DNA from: Entoloma clypeatum
Lineage: Eukaryota > Basidiomycota > Agaricomycetes > Agaricales > Entolomataceae
Reading direction: 5' to 3'
DNA length: 64,000 nt
NCBI GenBank assembly: GCA_963565915.1
Contig: OY751488.1
Location: 5,022,001-5,086,000 of the forward strand
Positions 54,130 through 64,000 of the stretch are shown one piece after another. Under the pieces are notes generated by a model, which made no database searches, was not told the DNA's origin, and saw nothing but the letters and a program-made list of their open reading frames with translations. Position 1 is the stretch's first letter. Every line of letters begins with the position of its first letter. Made by a program: the position numbers and the translations under genes.

Positions 54130-54134
54130 CCGGT
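54130..54134. repeat. Solo LTR target duplication
   Basis: CCGGT, repeated at 54724-54728. Confidence 0.75.
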
Positions 54135-54723
54135 TGTCACGTAGCGTGTTTTTCAATGTTGGAAAACGTCGGATGCATCGGAGCAGTCGGAGCGGAGTAG
54201 CGGATGAACGGATGCGACAAGTCCGACGTCTTGCAGAAAGGACCTGGCTTCAACTTATGTGTTGCGCCCCATTCTTTGACGTGGTCCTAGATTTCGGATT
54301 GGCAGATGTCGGAGGGTGAGAGGAGCGGATGTGCGGAGCGGATGTGCGGAGGTGGAGACGTGAGAAGGAGGATGAGGACGAAAGGCAAAGGAATAGATTG
54401 GTGGAACGTATGGCAACGTATAGTGACGTATAATATTCGAACTGAGGAACTACGACAGAATTCATACTACTTATAGTAAACCAGAAGTGGGTCAGTAACT
54501 ACTATAGGTAAGGTGTGGATGTCGGAGTTACTCATCGGAGCAATCGGAGTACGGAGAGGAGCAAATGCAAAATCAACATCAAGATGTCTACTTGTCAGCA
54601 TAATTAGAATGTTAACTAGTAGAGATGTCAATAAGTACTATTATGAAGATCATCGGATGTCGGACCGGATAAAACGTCGGAGTCATTGGATGTGTCGGAT
54701 GTATGAATTGCATGGTTATGACA
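54135..54723 (-). mobile_element. Solo LTR, 589 bp, inside Gypsy-C protease
   Basis: TG...CA ends (TGTCACGTAGCG...GTTATGACA) with 5-bp target copies CCGGT. Read on the minus strand it has GTAGTTCCTCAGTTCGAATA and GGGGCGCAACACATAAGTTG, both resembling blocks of the Gypsy-C LTR, so it is a related family in the opposite orientation. Only the LTR remains, as expected after LTR-LTR recombination. Confidence 0.78.
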
Positions 54724-55289
54724 CCGGTGAATATATGGCCATTACAGCCTACGTGACTCCGCTCGATTCCTCCTGTTCTATGGTTCTTGGATACAACTGG
54801 CTCACCCGCTACAATCCTATGATTGACTGGGTATTGGGCAGTATTACTTTCCGTCCACAGCTCTTGAAGGAGTCTCCGACCTTGACGTCTTCTGCCAGGT
54901 CAGCTCCGCTACCTCTGCAGACCTCTCCCGATACTCCGACCTCCAACTCCGGCACACCCGCTGCTACTCCGGACGTTGTTCCGAATATTGCATTGATAAA
55001 TGCAGCCGCATTTGTGCGCGCCTGCAAACTTCTGGGTGCCCAATCCTTCCGAATTCACCTCTCCGACCACACGATCTCCGCTCAATCTGTCTCTATGTCC
55101 AAGGAACCTCCGGACCTCTCCCATATCCCAGAGGAATATCACGATTTTGCCAATGTTTTTAGCAAGACAAAAGCAGACACCCTCGCTCCACATCGTCCGT
55201 ATGACCTCCGCATTGAGTTAGAAGACAGATCGACTCCCCCTATTGGCCCTATGTACTTTATTTCACAATCTGAACTATCTGCCCTGTGA

Positions 55290-56492
55290 AACTTCATAGA
55301 CAAACATTTGGCCATTGGTTTCATTCACCCCTCTCGCTCTCCGCATGGCGCTCCGGTCCTCTTTGTTCGAAAGAAGGACGGTTCCCTCCGCCTGTGCGTC
55401 GACTATCGGGGCCTGAACAAAGTTACCAAGAAGGATCAATACCCTCTTCCGCTCATCTCCGACCTCCTTTCCACTGCCGGAAAAGCGCGCGTTTATACCA
55501 CTCTCGATCTCCGGCATGCATATCATCTTGTCCACATTGCCGACAGAGATGAATGGAAAACCGCTTTCCGCACTCGTTACAGATCGTTTGAATGGCTTGT
55601 TATGCCTTTTGGACTATCCAACGCCCCTGCTGCTTTTCAGCGATTTGTGAATGACATCTTCAGTGACCTCCTCGATGTTACAGTGGTGGTCTACCTCGAC
55701 GACATTCTCATTTACTCCGATGACCCCGCCAAGCACCCCAACGATGTCAAGGAAGTTCTCCGACGTCTCCGCAAGAATGGACTTTATGTCCGCTCCGACA
55801 AGTGCGAATTTTCTGTCGACACAGTCGAATATCTTGGTTTCATCCTTTCTCCCTCCGGTCTCCGCATGTCCGAAACCAAGGTGAAGACCATCCAAGAGTG
55901 GCCCGAACCTCGAAAAGTGAAGGATGTACAGTCTTTCCTTGGATTCGTGAATTTCTATCGACGTTTCATTCACGTTTATTCGGACATTGTTGTTCCGCTC
56001 ACCCGACTCACCCAGAAGGGTACTCCGTTCCGTTCCTCTGACTCTGCACGGAGTGCGTTCAACGAGTTGAAACTCACTTTTACCAAAGCACCGGTCCTCA
56101 CTCATTGGATTCCTGATCGACCTATTATCATCGAGACGGATGCCTCCGACTACACACTTGGTGCTATTTTGTCCATCCGGACCTCCGACGAGGAGATACA
56201 CCCAGTAGTGTTCCACTCCCGCACCTTCACCGCCCTGGAACTCAACTACAACACGCACGACAAGGAGTTACTTGCTATCCATGAAGCATTCAAGGTATGG
56301 CAACATTACCTTGAAGGCTCCGCTGCTCCGATCGACGTTGTCACGGACCACAAGAACCTGGAGTACTTCGCCACTACAAAGGTTCTCACCCGCCGACAAG
56401 CCCGGTGGTCCGAGTTCCTCTCTCAGTTCAATCTCTTGATTTGCTTCCGCCCCGGACGTCTCGGTACCAAGCCGGACTCTTTGACTAGATGA
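55290..56492 (+). pseudogene. Gypsy-C reverse transcriptase and RNase H, copy 1
   Basis: After the stop at 55287: [75 protein letters not shown] and VVYLDDILIYSDD (active site). RNase H: IIIETDASDYTLGAILSI, NYNTHDKELLAIHEAFKVWQ and VVTDHKNLEYF, then CFRPGRLGTKPDSLTR. The frame ends at a TGA (56490-56492) where CGA is expected. All catalytic residues seen are intact. Confidence 0.9.
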
Positions 56493-58099
56493 TGGGACGT
56501 CTATCCCAAAGAGGGGAATAGTGACTATGCATTGGTAAATCCAAGCAACTTCCCACCAGTCTTTTCCCAAGAACAGCTGTCCGCATCTCTCTGAGCTACG
56601 GAGTTGTTCACCCCTGTTCTCTGCGCCACAGTCATAATGGACATTGAACAGTTGCACTCCGATATCCTCCGTTCACTCCCATCCGACCCAATCTATGCCG
56701 ACCATCTCAAGGAGCCCAAACCACACTGGTCTCCGACGGCTTCCTCCGTCATAGTGGTCGCATTTATGTCCCCGACTCCGATAACCTCCAGCTCCGCACC
56801 CTCCGCAACAAGCACGACCATATTCTCTCCGGACACCCTGGACAGAACAAGACAGTTAGTCTCATTCAACGAGATTATACTTGGCCTGGTGTTCAAGACT
56901 TTGTCAAAAAGTACTGCAAATCCTGCACCACTTGCATGCGCTCTAAACCCCAACGCCACAAGCCCTATGGTATGCTGAAGCAACTCCCAGTTCCGAACCT
57001 TCTGTGGAACTCCATATCCATGGACTTCATCGAGACACTTCCGACCTCCGGCGGTTTTGACGCAATCCTTGTTATTGTTGACCGAATGACAAAACAAAGC
57101 ATTTTTGTTCCGACTACGATCCACTGCACCTCCAAAGATCTAGCCACCTTGTTCATCCTGCATGTGTTCTCCAAGCACGGAGTACCGGAACATGTCACCT
57201 CCGACCGAGGCCCGGAGTTCGTCTCCCGCTTTTTCCGCTCCCTCGGAAAAGCCCTCAACATGACTCTGCACTTCACCTCTGGCTACCATCCTGAAGGCGA
57301 CGGTCAAACCGAACGTACCAACCAAACCTTGGAACAGTACCTCCGCATCTTCTGCAACTATCAGCAGGACAACTGGTCCGAGCTACTTCCGCTTGCGGAG
57401 TTCGCGTACAACAATGCTCCGAGTGCTACGACCGGGATCTCGCCCTTCTTCGCCAATAAAGGTTATCATCCGAACCTCTCTGTCCATCCGGAGCGCGACC
57501 TCGCATCCGCCCGTGCCCGACAATTCGTCGTAGACCTGGATGAGCTTCACCAAGAACTCAAATCTACAATCCTAGAAGCTCAACGACGTTATCAAGGCCC
57601 CGCCGATCTCCGGCGTGCTCCGCCCCCTCCGCTCGAAGTAGGACAGCAAGCTTTTGTGAAGGCTAAGTTTTTCCGCACTACACGACCCTCCAAAAAGCTG
57701 TCTGAAAAGTACCTTGGCCCCTTTGACATCCTTGCCAGGAATGGTACACACTCTTACACCCTCCGACTTCCGGACACCATACGCGGTGTTCACCCCGTCT
57801 TCCACATCTCCATGCTGGAGCCATCTGTTCCGAACGACATTCCGAACCGGACAGTAACTCCGCCTCCTCCGATCGACGTTGAAGGAGAAGTGGAATACGA
57901 AATCGCCGAAATCCTTGACACCAAACTGGATCGTCGGCGTTCTTGCAAACTGCTCTACCTAGTCCGTTGGCTAGGCTATGAAGGAACCAATGAGGAACAG
58001 TCCTGGCTACCCGCCACGGAACTCGAACATGCGACGGACTTAGTCGCGGACTTCCACTCCGCGTATCCGGAGAAACCGGGCCCCTTATCACGCCTATAG
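56493..58099 (+). pseudogene. Gypsy-C integrase and chromodomain-like C-terminus, copy 1
   Basis: The frame from RNase H continues past stops at 56490 and 56592 (both probable CGA to TGA) to LHSDILRSLPSDPIYADHL. It then shifts near 56720 into the frame that stays open to 58099: HILSGHPGQNKTVSLIQRDY with CKSCTTCMRS (zinc site), SMDFIETLPTSGGFDAILVI (D), VTSDRGPEFVSRF (D), GYHPEGDGQTERTNQ (E), NRTVTPPPPIDVEGEVEYEI and LVRWLGYEGTNEEQSWLPA (chromodomain-like). The stop at 58097-58099 lies 66 bp from the stop of the convergent antisense gene. Confidence 0.88.
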
Positions 58100-58164
58100 A
58101 ACCATGCAAGACATTTATATTGCAAAATAAAATAATAATAATAATAAATTAGAGGGGGGAGGGG
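58100..58164. other. Convergent 3' gap with (ATA)n
   Basis: AAAATAAAATAATAATAATA and similar between the pol stop and the stop of the antisense gene. Probably shared 3' untranslated sequence of two convergent transcripts. Confidence 0.5.
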
Positions 58165-59111
58165 CTACTGGGTTTTGGCCTTCTTGGCCGGCGGACCGTC
58201 ATCCTCCGACTCTTCCTCCGTTTCTCCCTCCGCCTCCTCTTTCTCCGCTTGCAGTTCCGCAAGCTCCCCGTCTGCCAACCCCTCGCCCTCTTCCTCGTCC
58301 TCTTCCCCTCCTTCTTCCTCTTCTCCATCCTCCGTCTCCGACTCCGGAGCCGCTGCCTCCAGCAGAAAGTTCCGGTAGGTGAGGTGGTTGTTCATAATTT
58401 GAAGCTGCCGGAGCAGCGCCCAACCGACCCTCACCAACTGCTCCTCCCTCTCTTCCAGAGCCTCCCGGAGCCCCCGGAGCTCCTCCGCGACCCCTGCGCT
58501 GCAGCAGTTTTTTGCCCCGCTCAGGCCCGCGACCTCCGTGACGGCCTCCTCCGTCTTCCCCCGTTTCCGCTTTGCCCTCATCTCGCCGGGTTTCAGGCAA
58601 ACCTGTTTGCCATCCTTACACTGCTGGCATGCGGTGCCCTTTCCCTGCCTAAGGAGATTGTCAGTAAGAAAAAGAAAATGGAGAAGTGGGTACTCACAAC
58701 GCCCACTTGCATTCCACCTTCGCCTGCGCACAGGCCTGACACGCCTCCCCCCGGACCTCCGACTCCTCCGCTCTCCGCCCTCTGCTTCCCCATTTTCGTT
58801 GTTTTCTTCCGCTCCGCCTCCGCCTCCGCCTTCGCCTCCGCCTCTGCCTTCTTCTTCGCCTCTGCCTCCCTCGCCCTCCTCTCGGCCTCCGCCTTCTTCC
58901 TTGCCTCTGCCTCCTCCTTCTCCTTGCGTATCTGCGCCAGACGGCGCAGGAGCTCCTCTTCGGAGTCGTCTAGGTTGGCACTGGATCGGGTGGGCTGCGT
59001 GCTCGAGCCTTGGGGCATGTTGGTGGTAACTGGAAGAAACCCTTGAAGCTGCTCATCTCCGTTAAATAACCAAGACCACATGACCTTGTTTATTTTCTCA
59101 CGGTCTTCCAT
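58165..59111 (-). pseudogene. Antisense zinc-cluster (GAL4-type) gene of Gypsy-C, one apparent frameshift
   Basis: Lies between pol and the 3' LTR on the opposite strand. Exon 1 starts MEDREKINKVMWSWLFNGDE (ATG at 59111), then an E/K/A-rich coiled region. After a one-base frame change (58740-58800) comes CQACAQAKVEC. A 49-bp intron (58649-58697, GTGAGT...TTAG) follows, then exon 2 with CQQCKDGKQVC. Joined, the cysteines give CX2CX6C-X10-CX2CX6C, the spacing of the Zn(II)2Cys6 cluster of fungal transcription factors. Next come a basic patch (MRAKRKRGK), a leucine-rich helix (ELRGLREALEEREEQLVRVG), a long acidic stretch and a basic end (PPAKKAKTQ) that could be a nuclear signal. Role inferred: a DNA-binding regulator encoded by the element. 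The frameshift may be real decay or a missed splice. Confidence 0.6.
58649..58697 (-). other. Intron of the antisense zinc-cluster gene
   Basis: 49 bp, GTGAGTAC donor and CCTTAG acceptor on the minus strand, with CTGAC-like branch sequence. Its removal puts both cysteine triplets in one frame. Confidence 0.65.
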
Positions 59112-59124
59112 GGGTGTCAGACCT

Positions 59125-59137
59125 AAGAGGGGAATAC
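59125..59137 (+). promoter_or_regulatory. Gypsy-C polypurine tract
   Basis: AAGAGGGGAATAC directly before TGTTATATCC; it lies inside the 5' region of the antisense gene. Confidence 0.6.
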
Positions 59138-59321
59138 TGTTATATCCGTCTCCAAATCTCCGATCCACTCCGATCGTCCTCCGACATTCCAGACATCCAT
59201 TACCTCCGCATCTCCACACATTGCCATCATGCATTTCATATTCATATTCCCATTTACTTATGCATCACCTTTTCCGCATGGTCCGTTGACCGACATCTCC
59301 AATGTTCGTTACAGTCGCTGG
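59138..59321 (+). repeat. Gypsy-C copy 1 3' LTR, first 184 bp
   Basis: Matches 52091-52290 allowing a short gap, then ends at CAGTCGCTGG where copy 2 is inserted (5' LTR of copy 1 continues CAACTTACGCC). Confidence 0.78.
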
Positions 59322-59823
59322 TGTTACATTCCGATCCATTCCGACGATCTCCGACCAATCCCGACACCTCCGACACCTCCGACATTTTGACTAATACTTA
59401 TTATGCATACTTACTGTTATGAATCTCGTTACTACGTACATTACTTACATCCGACCATTTTACTTATGTTAAGAATCTCCAACAGCCACTCGTTATCCGA
59501 CTCCGATGAAGCCACACGTCCTCCGATATAGTATTTAAACTTATGTAGAATCGTGTATTAGCTTCAGTTTGAATATCAACTTAGATTCGACATCACACCT
59601 CCCGTCCTCTTTCCAACATCACACCTCCCGTCCTCTTTCCGACTCTTAATTTGAGTCCAACCTCCGACCTCCGATCCTCCGAAATAAGGACACCAACATA
59701 TTAGCGAGGGCGCAACACACAAGTTGAAGCCAAGTCCTTGCCCCTACGTTGCACGCGCTCCGACCCTCCGACCTTCCGACGCGTCCGACGTAGCTCCGAT
59801 GTTTTGTCGATCAGTTCTTAACA
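59322..59823 (+). repeat. Gypsy-C copy 2 5' LTR
   Basis: 502 bp, TGTTACATTCCGATCC to TTCTTAACA. GCGCAACACACAAGTTGAAG near 59710 and CAGTTTGAATATCAAC near 59565 are shared with copy 1. Confidence 0.72.
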
Positions 59824-59869
59824 GTATATTCAAACTGCCACTCGCTTATCTGTATTTCAAATTCCAGTT

Positions 59870-61076
59870 ATGGCAGCCCGCAACACACAGAACTCCCGCG
59901 CAGCAGCAGCCGCAGCGGAAGCTTCAAACCTGCAGGACACCAGGGCGACATTTCTACATATGTTCCAAGATATTCCCGCAGAAGAATCTGCACCCAAACC
60001 TGACCCCATATCTCCGACACCTCGTCTCCGAACACCTCAGACACAAGGACCTCCGATTCCTGAAGAATTCCGTCCTTTCAAATCTCCGACCTCTCCTTTT
60101 GACGATAACAATCCTTTCCGTCACGAGCAAACTCCAAACCTCGCCGAAGCAATTATGCTTATGACGCAGGAGCTCCGACGTAGAGAGACTCCGAAAACTC
60201 CGAAAAAGAAGTCGAAGGAACCCGACACTTTTGACGGTTCCGACTCTCGGAAACTCACCAGTTTCCTTGCACAATGCACGCTATATTTCCAAAACAACCC
60301 CGCCTTTGACGACGATGATAACAAAGTCAGTTTCGCTCTGTTGTACCTCCGAGGAACCGCGCTCGAATGGTTTGAGCCCACCCTCTTGGGAGAGTCCGAC
60401 GACGACTCTGTCTGGTTGGACGACTGGTCCGCCTTTGTGCACATCCTCCGATCCGACCAGAGAAGCAGAGGATAGCCTGGATCACCTTCGGATGCGCGAC
60501 AATCAGAAGATCCTACGTTACAACATGGACTTCAAACGTCTTTCCGCTCGCACGCAGTGGGATGATGGCGTGCTCCGATATCGGTACTATACCGGTTTAG
60601 CGGAACGCATCAAGGACGTTTTGGGGACTTTTCCCAAACCAAAGACTCTCGCCGAGTTGAAAGTAATGGCCCATAACATTGATGCTCGCTACTGGGAACG
60701 TCAACGCGAGAAATCGTGCTCCTCCGACAAATCTACTCCGAAATCTGACAAATCTGACAAATCTGACAAAAAACAGACCCCCGCTTCATCATCCTCCAAC
60801 AACAACTCCTCATTGTCTAAACCCAACTCGCAACAACAACAAAAATCGTCATCCACCTCTCCGAAATCCGCCCTCTCCGACAAACTTGGCAAAGACGGGA
60901 AATTGACTCCCCAAGAACGCCAACAACAATTTGACAATAATTTATGCATGTTTTGCGGCAACGTTGGTCATCGGGCTTCCGACTGCTCGAAGAAATCGTC
61001 TTCTAACGCCAAAGCAAAGGCCCGCGCGGCTCAAGCTGAGGACAAATCGGAGAAGACGACCGAGTCAAAAAAATAG
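59870..61076 (+). pseudogene. Gypsy-C gag, copy 2
   Basis: MAARNTQNSRAAAAAAEASN start, KEPDTFDGSDSRKLTSFLAQ, LRGTALEWFEPTLLGE, then a deletion near 60455 that shifts the frame (copy 1 has CTEFGVIDPVADA here). It goes on in the next frame with DSLDHLRMRDNQKILRYNMD, YYTGLAERIKDVLGTFPKPK and the knuckle CMFCGNVGHRASDC, ending at 61076. Confidence 0.85.
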
Positions 61077-61079
61077 TAA

Positions 61080-61900
61080 GCAGTCCTCAGATTCCAGCAC
61101 GTACTGGGGATTGCGTTGACTCCTTTCGTGCACCTTTGGAAACCCTCCGACTCAATGCGTCCGCTCTCTCAAATCCAAACTCTCTATGTATTGATTTGAT
61201 ATCTCCGACCTTTTCCGATTCTCTTCCGATAAAGACTCTTATTGATTCTGGTTCTACACATTGCTTCGCAGATACCAGATTTATTTCTTCTTTAAACTTA
61301 TCTCCGACTCCGATTCCTTCACCTATGGTTTTGAAACTTTTTGACGGTTCTTCAAATACTTATATCACGCAATCTATCGATCTTCCTCTCTGATTTCCTT
61401 CTGGTGAACTTCTGACCGTCGCATTTTACGTGACAACCCTCGATTCATCTTGTAATTTGGTTCTAGGACACAACTGGCTCACCCGCTACAATCTGTTGAT
61501 TGACTGGGTATTGGGCAGTATCTTATTCCGTTCTACGTTACCCGACACTCCGAGTCCGACTCCGACGTCGACTGCTGAGGCAGCTCCGCCACCTCTGCAG
61601 TGTCCGCCCTCTCCGATGGGCACCTCTGATCCGCTCACTCCAAACACCTCCGACCCGCCACAGATTACCATGGTCAATGCAGCCGCATATCTCCATGCTT
61701 GTAAAGCTCCTGGGGCATATGCTTTCCATGTTCACCTCTCCGACATCTCCGCCAATTCCGCGTCTGTCTCCGACGACGCTCCCGACCTCTCTGGCATACC
61801 TGAGGAATACCACGATTTTGCTGATGTATTCAGTAAGAAAAAAGCTGACACCCTTGCACCCCACCGACCCTACGACCTCAAGATCAATTTGGAGGAAGGT
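61080..61900 (+). pseudogene. Gypsy-C protease and linker, copy 2
   Basis: LIDSGSTHCFADTRFISSLN (aspartic protease active site), VLKLFDGSSNTYITQSIDLP, a TGA at 61391-61393, then [20 protein letters not shown] and the RT linker with [20 protein letters not shown]. It shows the protease start that copy 1 has lost. Confidence 0.85.
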
Positions 61901-62825
61901 ACTTCCCCTCCGATTGGTCCGATGTACTCACTCTCGCAATCCGAACTTGGATGCCTCCGAGACTTCATCGACGAGCATCTCAATATCGGTTTCATCAAAC
62001 CTTCTAGTTCACCTCACGGCGCTCCAATCCTCTTCGTCCGAAAGAAAGATGGATCACTCTGACTATGCGTCGACTACCGAGGCCTGAACAAAATCACGAA
62101 GAAGGACCAATACCCACTTCCGCTCATCTCTGACCTCTTAGCCACTGCCGGAAAAGCACGTGTTTATACCACCATAGACCTCCGACACGCATACCACCTA
62201 GTCCGCATCGCTGAAGGTGATGAATGGAAAACTGCATTCTGCACTCGCTATGGATCGTTTGAATGGTTAGTCATGCCATTCGGATTGTCTAACGCACCTG
62301 CAGCCTTTCAACGTTTTATGAACAACATCTTCTCCGACCTTCTGGACAACTGTGTTACCGTTTACCTCGACGACATCCTGATCTACTCCGACAACCCCGA
62401 GGAACACAAGAAACATGTCCGAGAAGTCCTCCGACAACTCCGACAACATGGTCTTTACGCCTGCGCCGACAAGTGTAACTTCTCTGCCGAAACTGTAGAA
62501 TATCTTGGATTTATCCTTTCTCCCGACGGACTCAAAATGTCGGAAGCGAAAGTCAAGATTATTCAGGATTGGCCTGAACTGCACAGAGTGAAGGACGTCC
62601 AGTCCTTTTTAGGTTTTGCAAACTTTTACCGACGTTTCATTCCATTCTATTCCAACATCACTATTCCACTCACTCATTTAACCAGGAAACATGCCACTTG
62701 GCTGTTCTCCGACGACGCTCGAACCGCTTTTAATGACCTGAAAAAGGCATTTACCACCGCTCCAATCCTGACACACTGGATCCCCGACTCTCCGATAATT
62801 GTCGAAACCGACGCATCCGACTATG
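61901..62825 (+). pseudogene. Gypsy-C reverse transcriptase, copy 2, truncated
   Basis: [23 protein letters not shown] at 62060-62062 (CGC or CGA expected), LCVDYRGLNKITKKDQYPLP, YTTIDLRHAYHLVRIAE, MPFGLSNAPAAFQRFMNNIF, TVYLDDILIYSDN (active site), VQSFLGFANFYRRFIPFYSN and IIVETDASDYV, where copia begins. Confidence 0.9.
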
Positions 62826-63135
62826 TGTTGAAACTTTTCCCATCACGTAGATTAGATTAGATTAGATTACATCACGTGACCTTTACATATCTTCATTACA
62901 TACTTGTTTGGTTGGTACAAACAGTAGTACGGTATATAAGACCAGGAAACTGTCAATATCAACAAGTTGTTTCTTGACTCTTAACCAGCTCCATCGCTCT
63001 CACCAGCCTCAACCGCTCTCACTAGCCTTACCCCCTCCAAACCATGTAAGTGACCATAGCGGTATCGTAGAGTACTTCCACTGTAGCTATGTTGCTCAGT
63101 ACACCTGTGGCTAGCGCCCAGGTGGAACTTCAACA
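62826..63135 (+). repeat. Copia 5' LTR, copy 2
   Basis: 310 bp, TGTTGAAACTTTTCCC to GTGGAACTTCAACA, with the ATTAGATTAGATTAGATTA tract and GGTATATAAGACC. Close match to 31386-31695 with scattered differences. Confidence 0.93.
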
Positions 63136-63150
63136 GGTTATGGGCCCCGG
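63136..63150 (+). promoter_or_regulatory. Copia primer-binding site
   Basis: GGTTATGGGCCCCGG directly after the LTR, the form expected for pairing with a tRNA (initiator Met-like) that primes minus-strand synthesis. Confidence 0.55.
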
Positions 63151-63504
63151 ATAGCAGAGGGACTTGGGAAACGCTGGCAACAGCGAGTACCTGCCCACTC
63201 TACCCTGGTTGGCAAAGAACCGATCGAAAGATCTAGGTTCTGAGTCTTACTTCTTCACACATGAACCTGGGAACGTCATTACGACAAGTACCTGTCATGA
63301 AGCGTCCCTAAGGGGATTGACTTAGTACACATCATGTGGAAACGTTGATCGTACCTCACACACTTCTGACAAAAAAGGGTTTTTCCCACAACCGCTATTC
63401 CTAAAGGGAATATGTTATGAGGAATCATTTATTTGTTTTCTCTAAAAATCAAATTCATACAAAAACATCACTGATTGGGAAAACTCCTTTTAGATTCATT
63501 AAAA

Positions 63505-64000
63505 ATGTCTACCTCTCGCTCCGCCCTCGACTCCATCGCCATCTTCGACGGCATCGACTATCAAAGTTGGGCCGAGAAGATGAAGTCCTACCTCCTACAT
63601 CAAGGAGTCTGGCGCCTCATATCCGGCGACATTGAGCGCCCCACTATCGAGGACTTCACCGTCACAGTCTCCACTCCTGCCTCTGCCACCTCAACGTCTG
63701 CAACCCAGCCTCTGGTCATCACCATCACCGTCGACCAGCCCACCTTCCACAAAGAAAGGAAGACCTGGATCAGGGACGATGACATGGCCCTCGGTTCCAT
63801 TCGCCTCAAGGTCTCCGAAGCCATCAGGAGACACATCAAAGACGCCAAGACCTCAAAGGAAGCCTGGACATCATTGAAGGACACGTATTCAAAGGTCTCC
63901 CCCACCACCATATTCGGCGATTTTAAGGCAGCTGCCTCCTTCAAACTATCAGGTCGGGACCCTGTGCCAGAGATCGAACGCCTAGGATCACTCTTCGCTC
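63505..64000 (+). CDS. Copia gag, copy 2 (partial)
   Basis: MSTSRSALDSIAIFDGIDYQ to the window end (GRDPVPEIERLGSLFA), 165 codons without a stop. It differs from copy 1 by scattered substitutions and one short deletion in the Thr/Ser-rich part. The ATG at 63505 lies at the same place relative to the leader. The truncation is only the window edge. Confidence 0.9.
   Translation, partial: MSTSRSALDSIAIFDGIDYQSWAEKMKSYLLHQGVWRLISGDIERPTIEDFTVTVSTPASATSTSATQPLVITITVDQPTFHKERKTWIRDDDMALGSIRLKVSEAIRRHIKDAKTSKEAWTSLKDTYSKVSPTTIFGDFKAAASFKLSGRDPVPEIERLGSLFA

Larger units (their letters stand above)
54010..55289 (+). pseudogene. Gypsy-C protease region, copy 1, split by a solo LTR
   Basis: Before the solo LTR: HCFIDSRYASSYKLLFTSIP and IELKLFDGTSNSVITQAVDL (protease just after the lost DSGST). 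After it: YVTPLDSSCSMVLGYNWLTR and the linker to RT, with [18 protein letters not shown] and [21 protein letters not shown] at 55287-55289 stands where copy 2 has CGA. Confidence 0.82.
52091..59321 (+). mobile_element. Gypsy-C copy 1, nested and decayed
   Basis: 5' LTR, gag, protease, RT/RNase H, integrase with chromodomain-like end, an antisense gene, a polypurine tract and the first 184 bp of the 3' LTR. The 3' LTR is interrupted at 59321 by Gypsy-C copy 2. A 589-bp solo LTR sits in the protease. Several CGA-to-TGA stops and a frameshift before integrase make the sense genes inactive. Confidence 0.88.
59322..62825 (+). mobile_element. Gypsy-C copy 2, truncated by copia copy 2
   Basis: 5' LTR 59322-59823, gag, protease and RT, ending inside RNase H (ETDASDYV) at the copia insertion. 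Gag is only about half identical to that of copy 1, so this is a different subfamily. It sits in the 3' LTR of copy 1, with candidate target bases GCTGG (59317-59321). Confidence 0.82.
62826..64000 (+). mobile_element. Copia copy 2, 5' end (runs off the window)
   Basis: 5' LTR, primer-binding site, leader and gag start of the same family as 19807-31695. Inserted in the RNase H of Gypsy-C copy 2; the five bases before it are CTATG, so the same five should follow its 3' LTR beyond the window. It supplies the 5' end that copia copy 1 lacks. Confidence 0.92.

Noticed and set aside
59138..59823. One 686-bp LTR shared by two tandem Gypsy-C copies
   Set aside because: Similarity to the 5' LTR stops at 59321 and a new TGTTAC start follows, so insertion of copy 2 into the copy 1 LTR fits better.
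1..64000. tRNA, rRNA or other classical RNA genes
   Set aside because: I saw no convincing cloverleaf or rRNA-like segment; hairpins at 45151-52090 are too small and irregular for tRNA.

Overview
The window looks like nuclear DNA of an agaricomycete (basidiomycete) fungus, from a transposon-rich, heterochromatin-like block. The evidence is the mix of chromodomain Ty3/gypsy elements, a Ty1/copia element, a LINE with RNase H, hAT-type elements, introns of about 50 bp with GTRNGT...YAG ends, and an agaricomycete-type KOW/Spt5-like gene. There is one intact-looking host gene (31872-33105, three exons). Nearly everything else is mobile DNA, most of it nested or broken.

Layout. 1-1470: degenerate repeats, no gene. 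1474-4270: decayed KOW/Spt5-like gene joined to a hAT transposase remnant. 4567-12136: a hAT-like element with 377-bp inverted repeats, split by a 6.65-kb minus-strand LINE (5097-11747) that has a 13-bp target duplication. 12145-13660: hAT MITE end and a minus-strand gypsy pol remnant. 13661-17308: MITE with GTTGGGC minisatellite, a Gypsy-B LTR/gag relic and other fragments. 17309-19806: internally deleted Gypsy-A copy, fused to a copia element (19807-31695). That copia carries an intact young Gypsy-B (23357-29476, LTRs differing at one base, TSD GTCAT). 31872-33105: host gene. 33719-43034: three Gypsy-A pieces in opposite orientations plus a 614-bp hAT MITE. 43617-44983: second complete MITE of that family. 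45151-52090: an unrecognised segment packed with short perfect hairpins and bounded by 77-bp direct repeats; a different inverted-repeat element (48394-50946) lies inside it. 52091-62825: Gypsy-C copy 1, with a solo LTR in its protease, a YADD reverse-transcriptase scrap in its 5' LTR and an antisense zinc-cluster gene. Gypsy-C copy 2 is inserted in its 3' LTR, and copia copy 2 (62826 to the window end) is inserted in that.

The genes do not form a pathway; the content is a record of successive insertions. The two most unusual things are (1) the two-exon gene on the strand opposite to Gypsy-C pol (58165-59111), encoding a GAL4-type CX2CX6C-X10-CX2CX6C cluster with basic, coiled-coil and acidic regions, and (2) the hairpin-dense element at 45151-52090. 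Repeated CGA-to-TGA stops in old copies suggest loss of methylated cytosine, or a RIP-like process.
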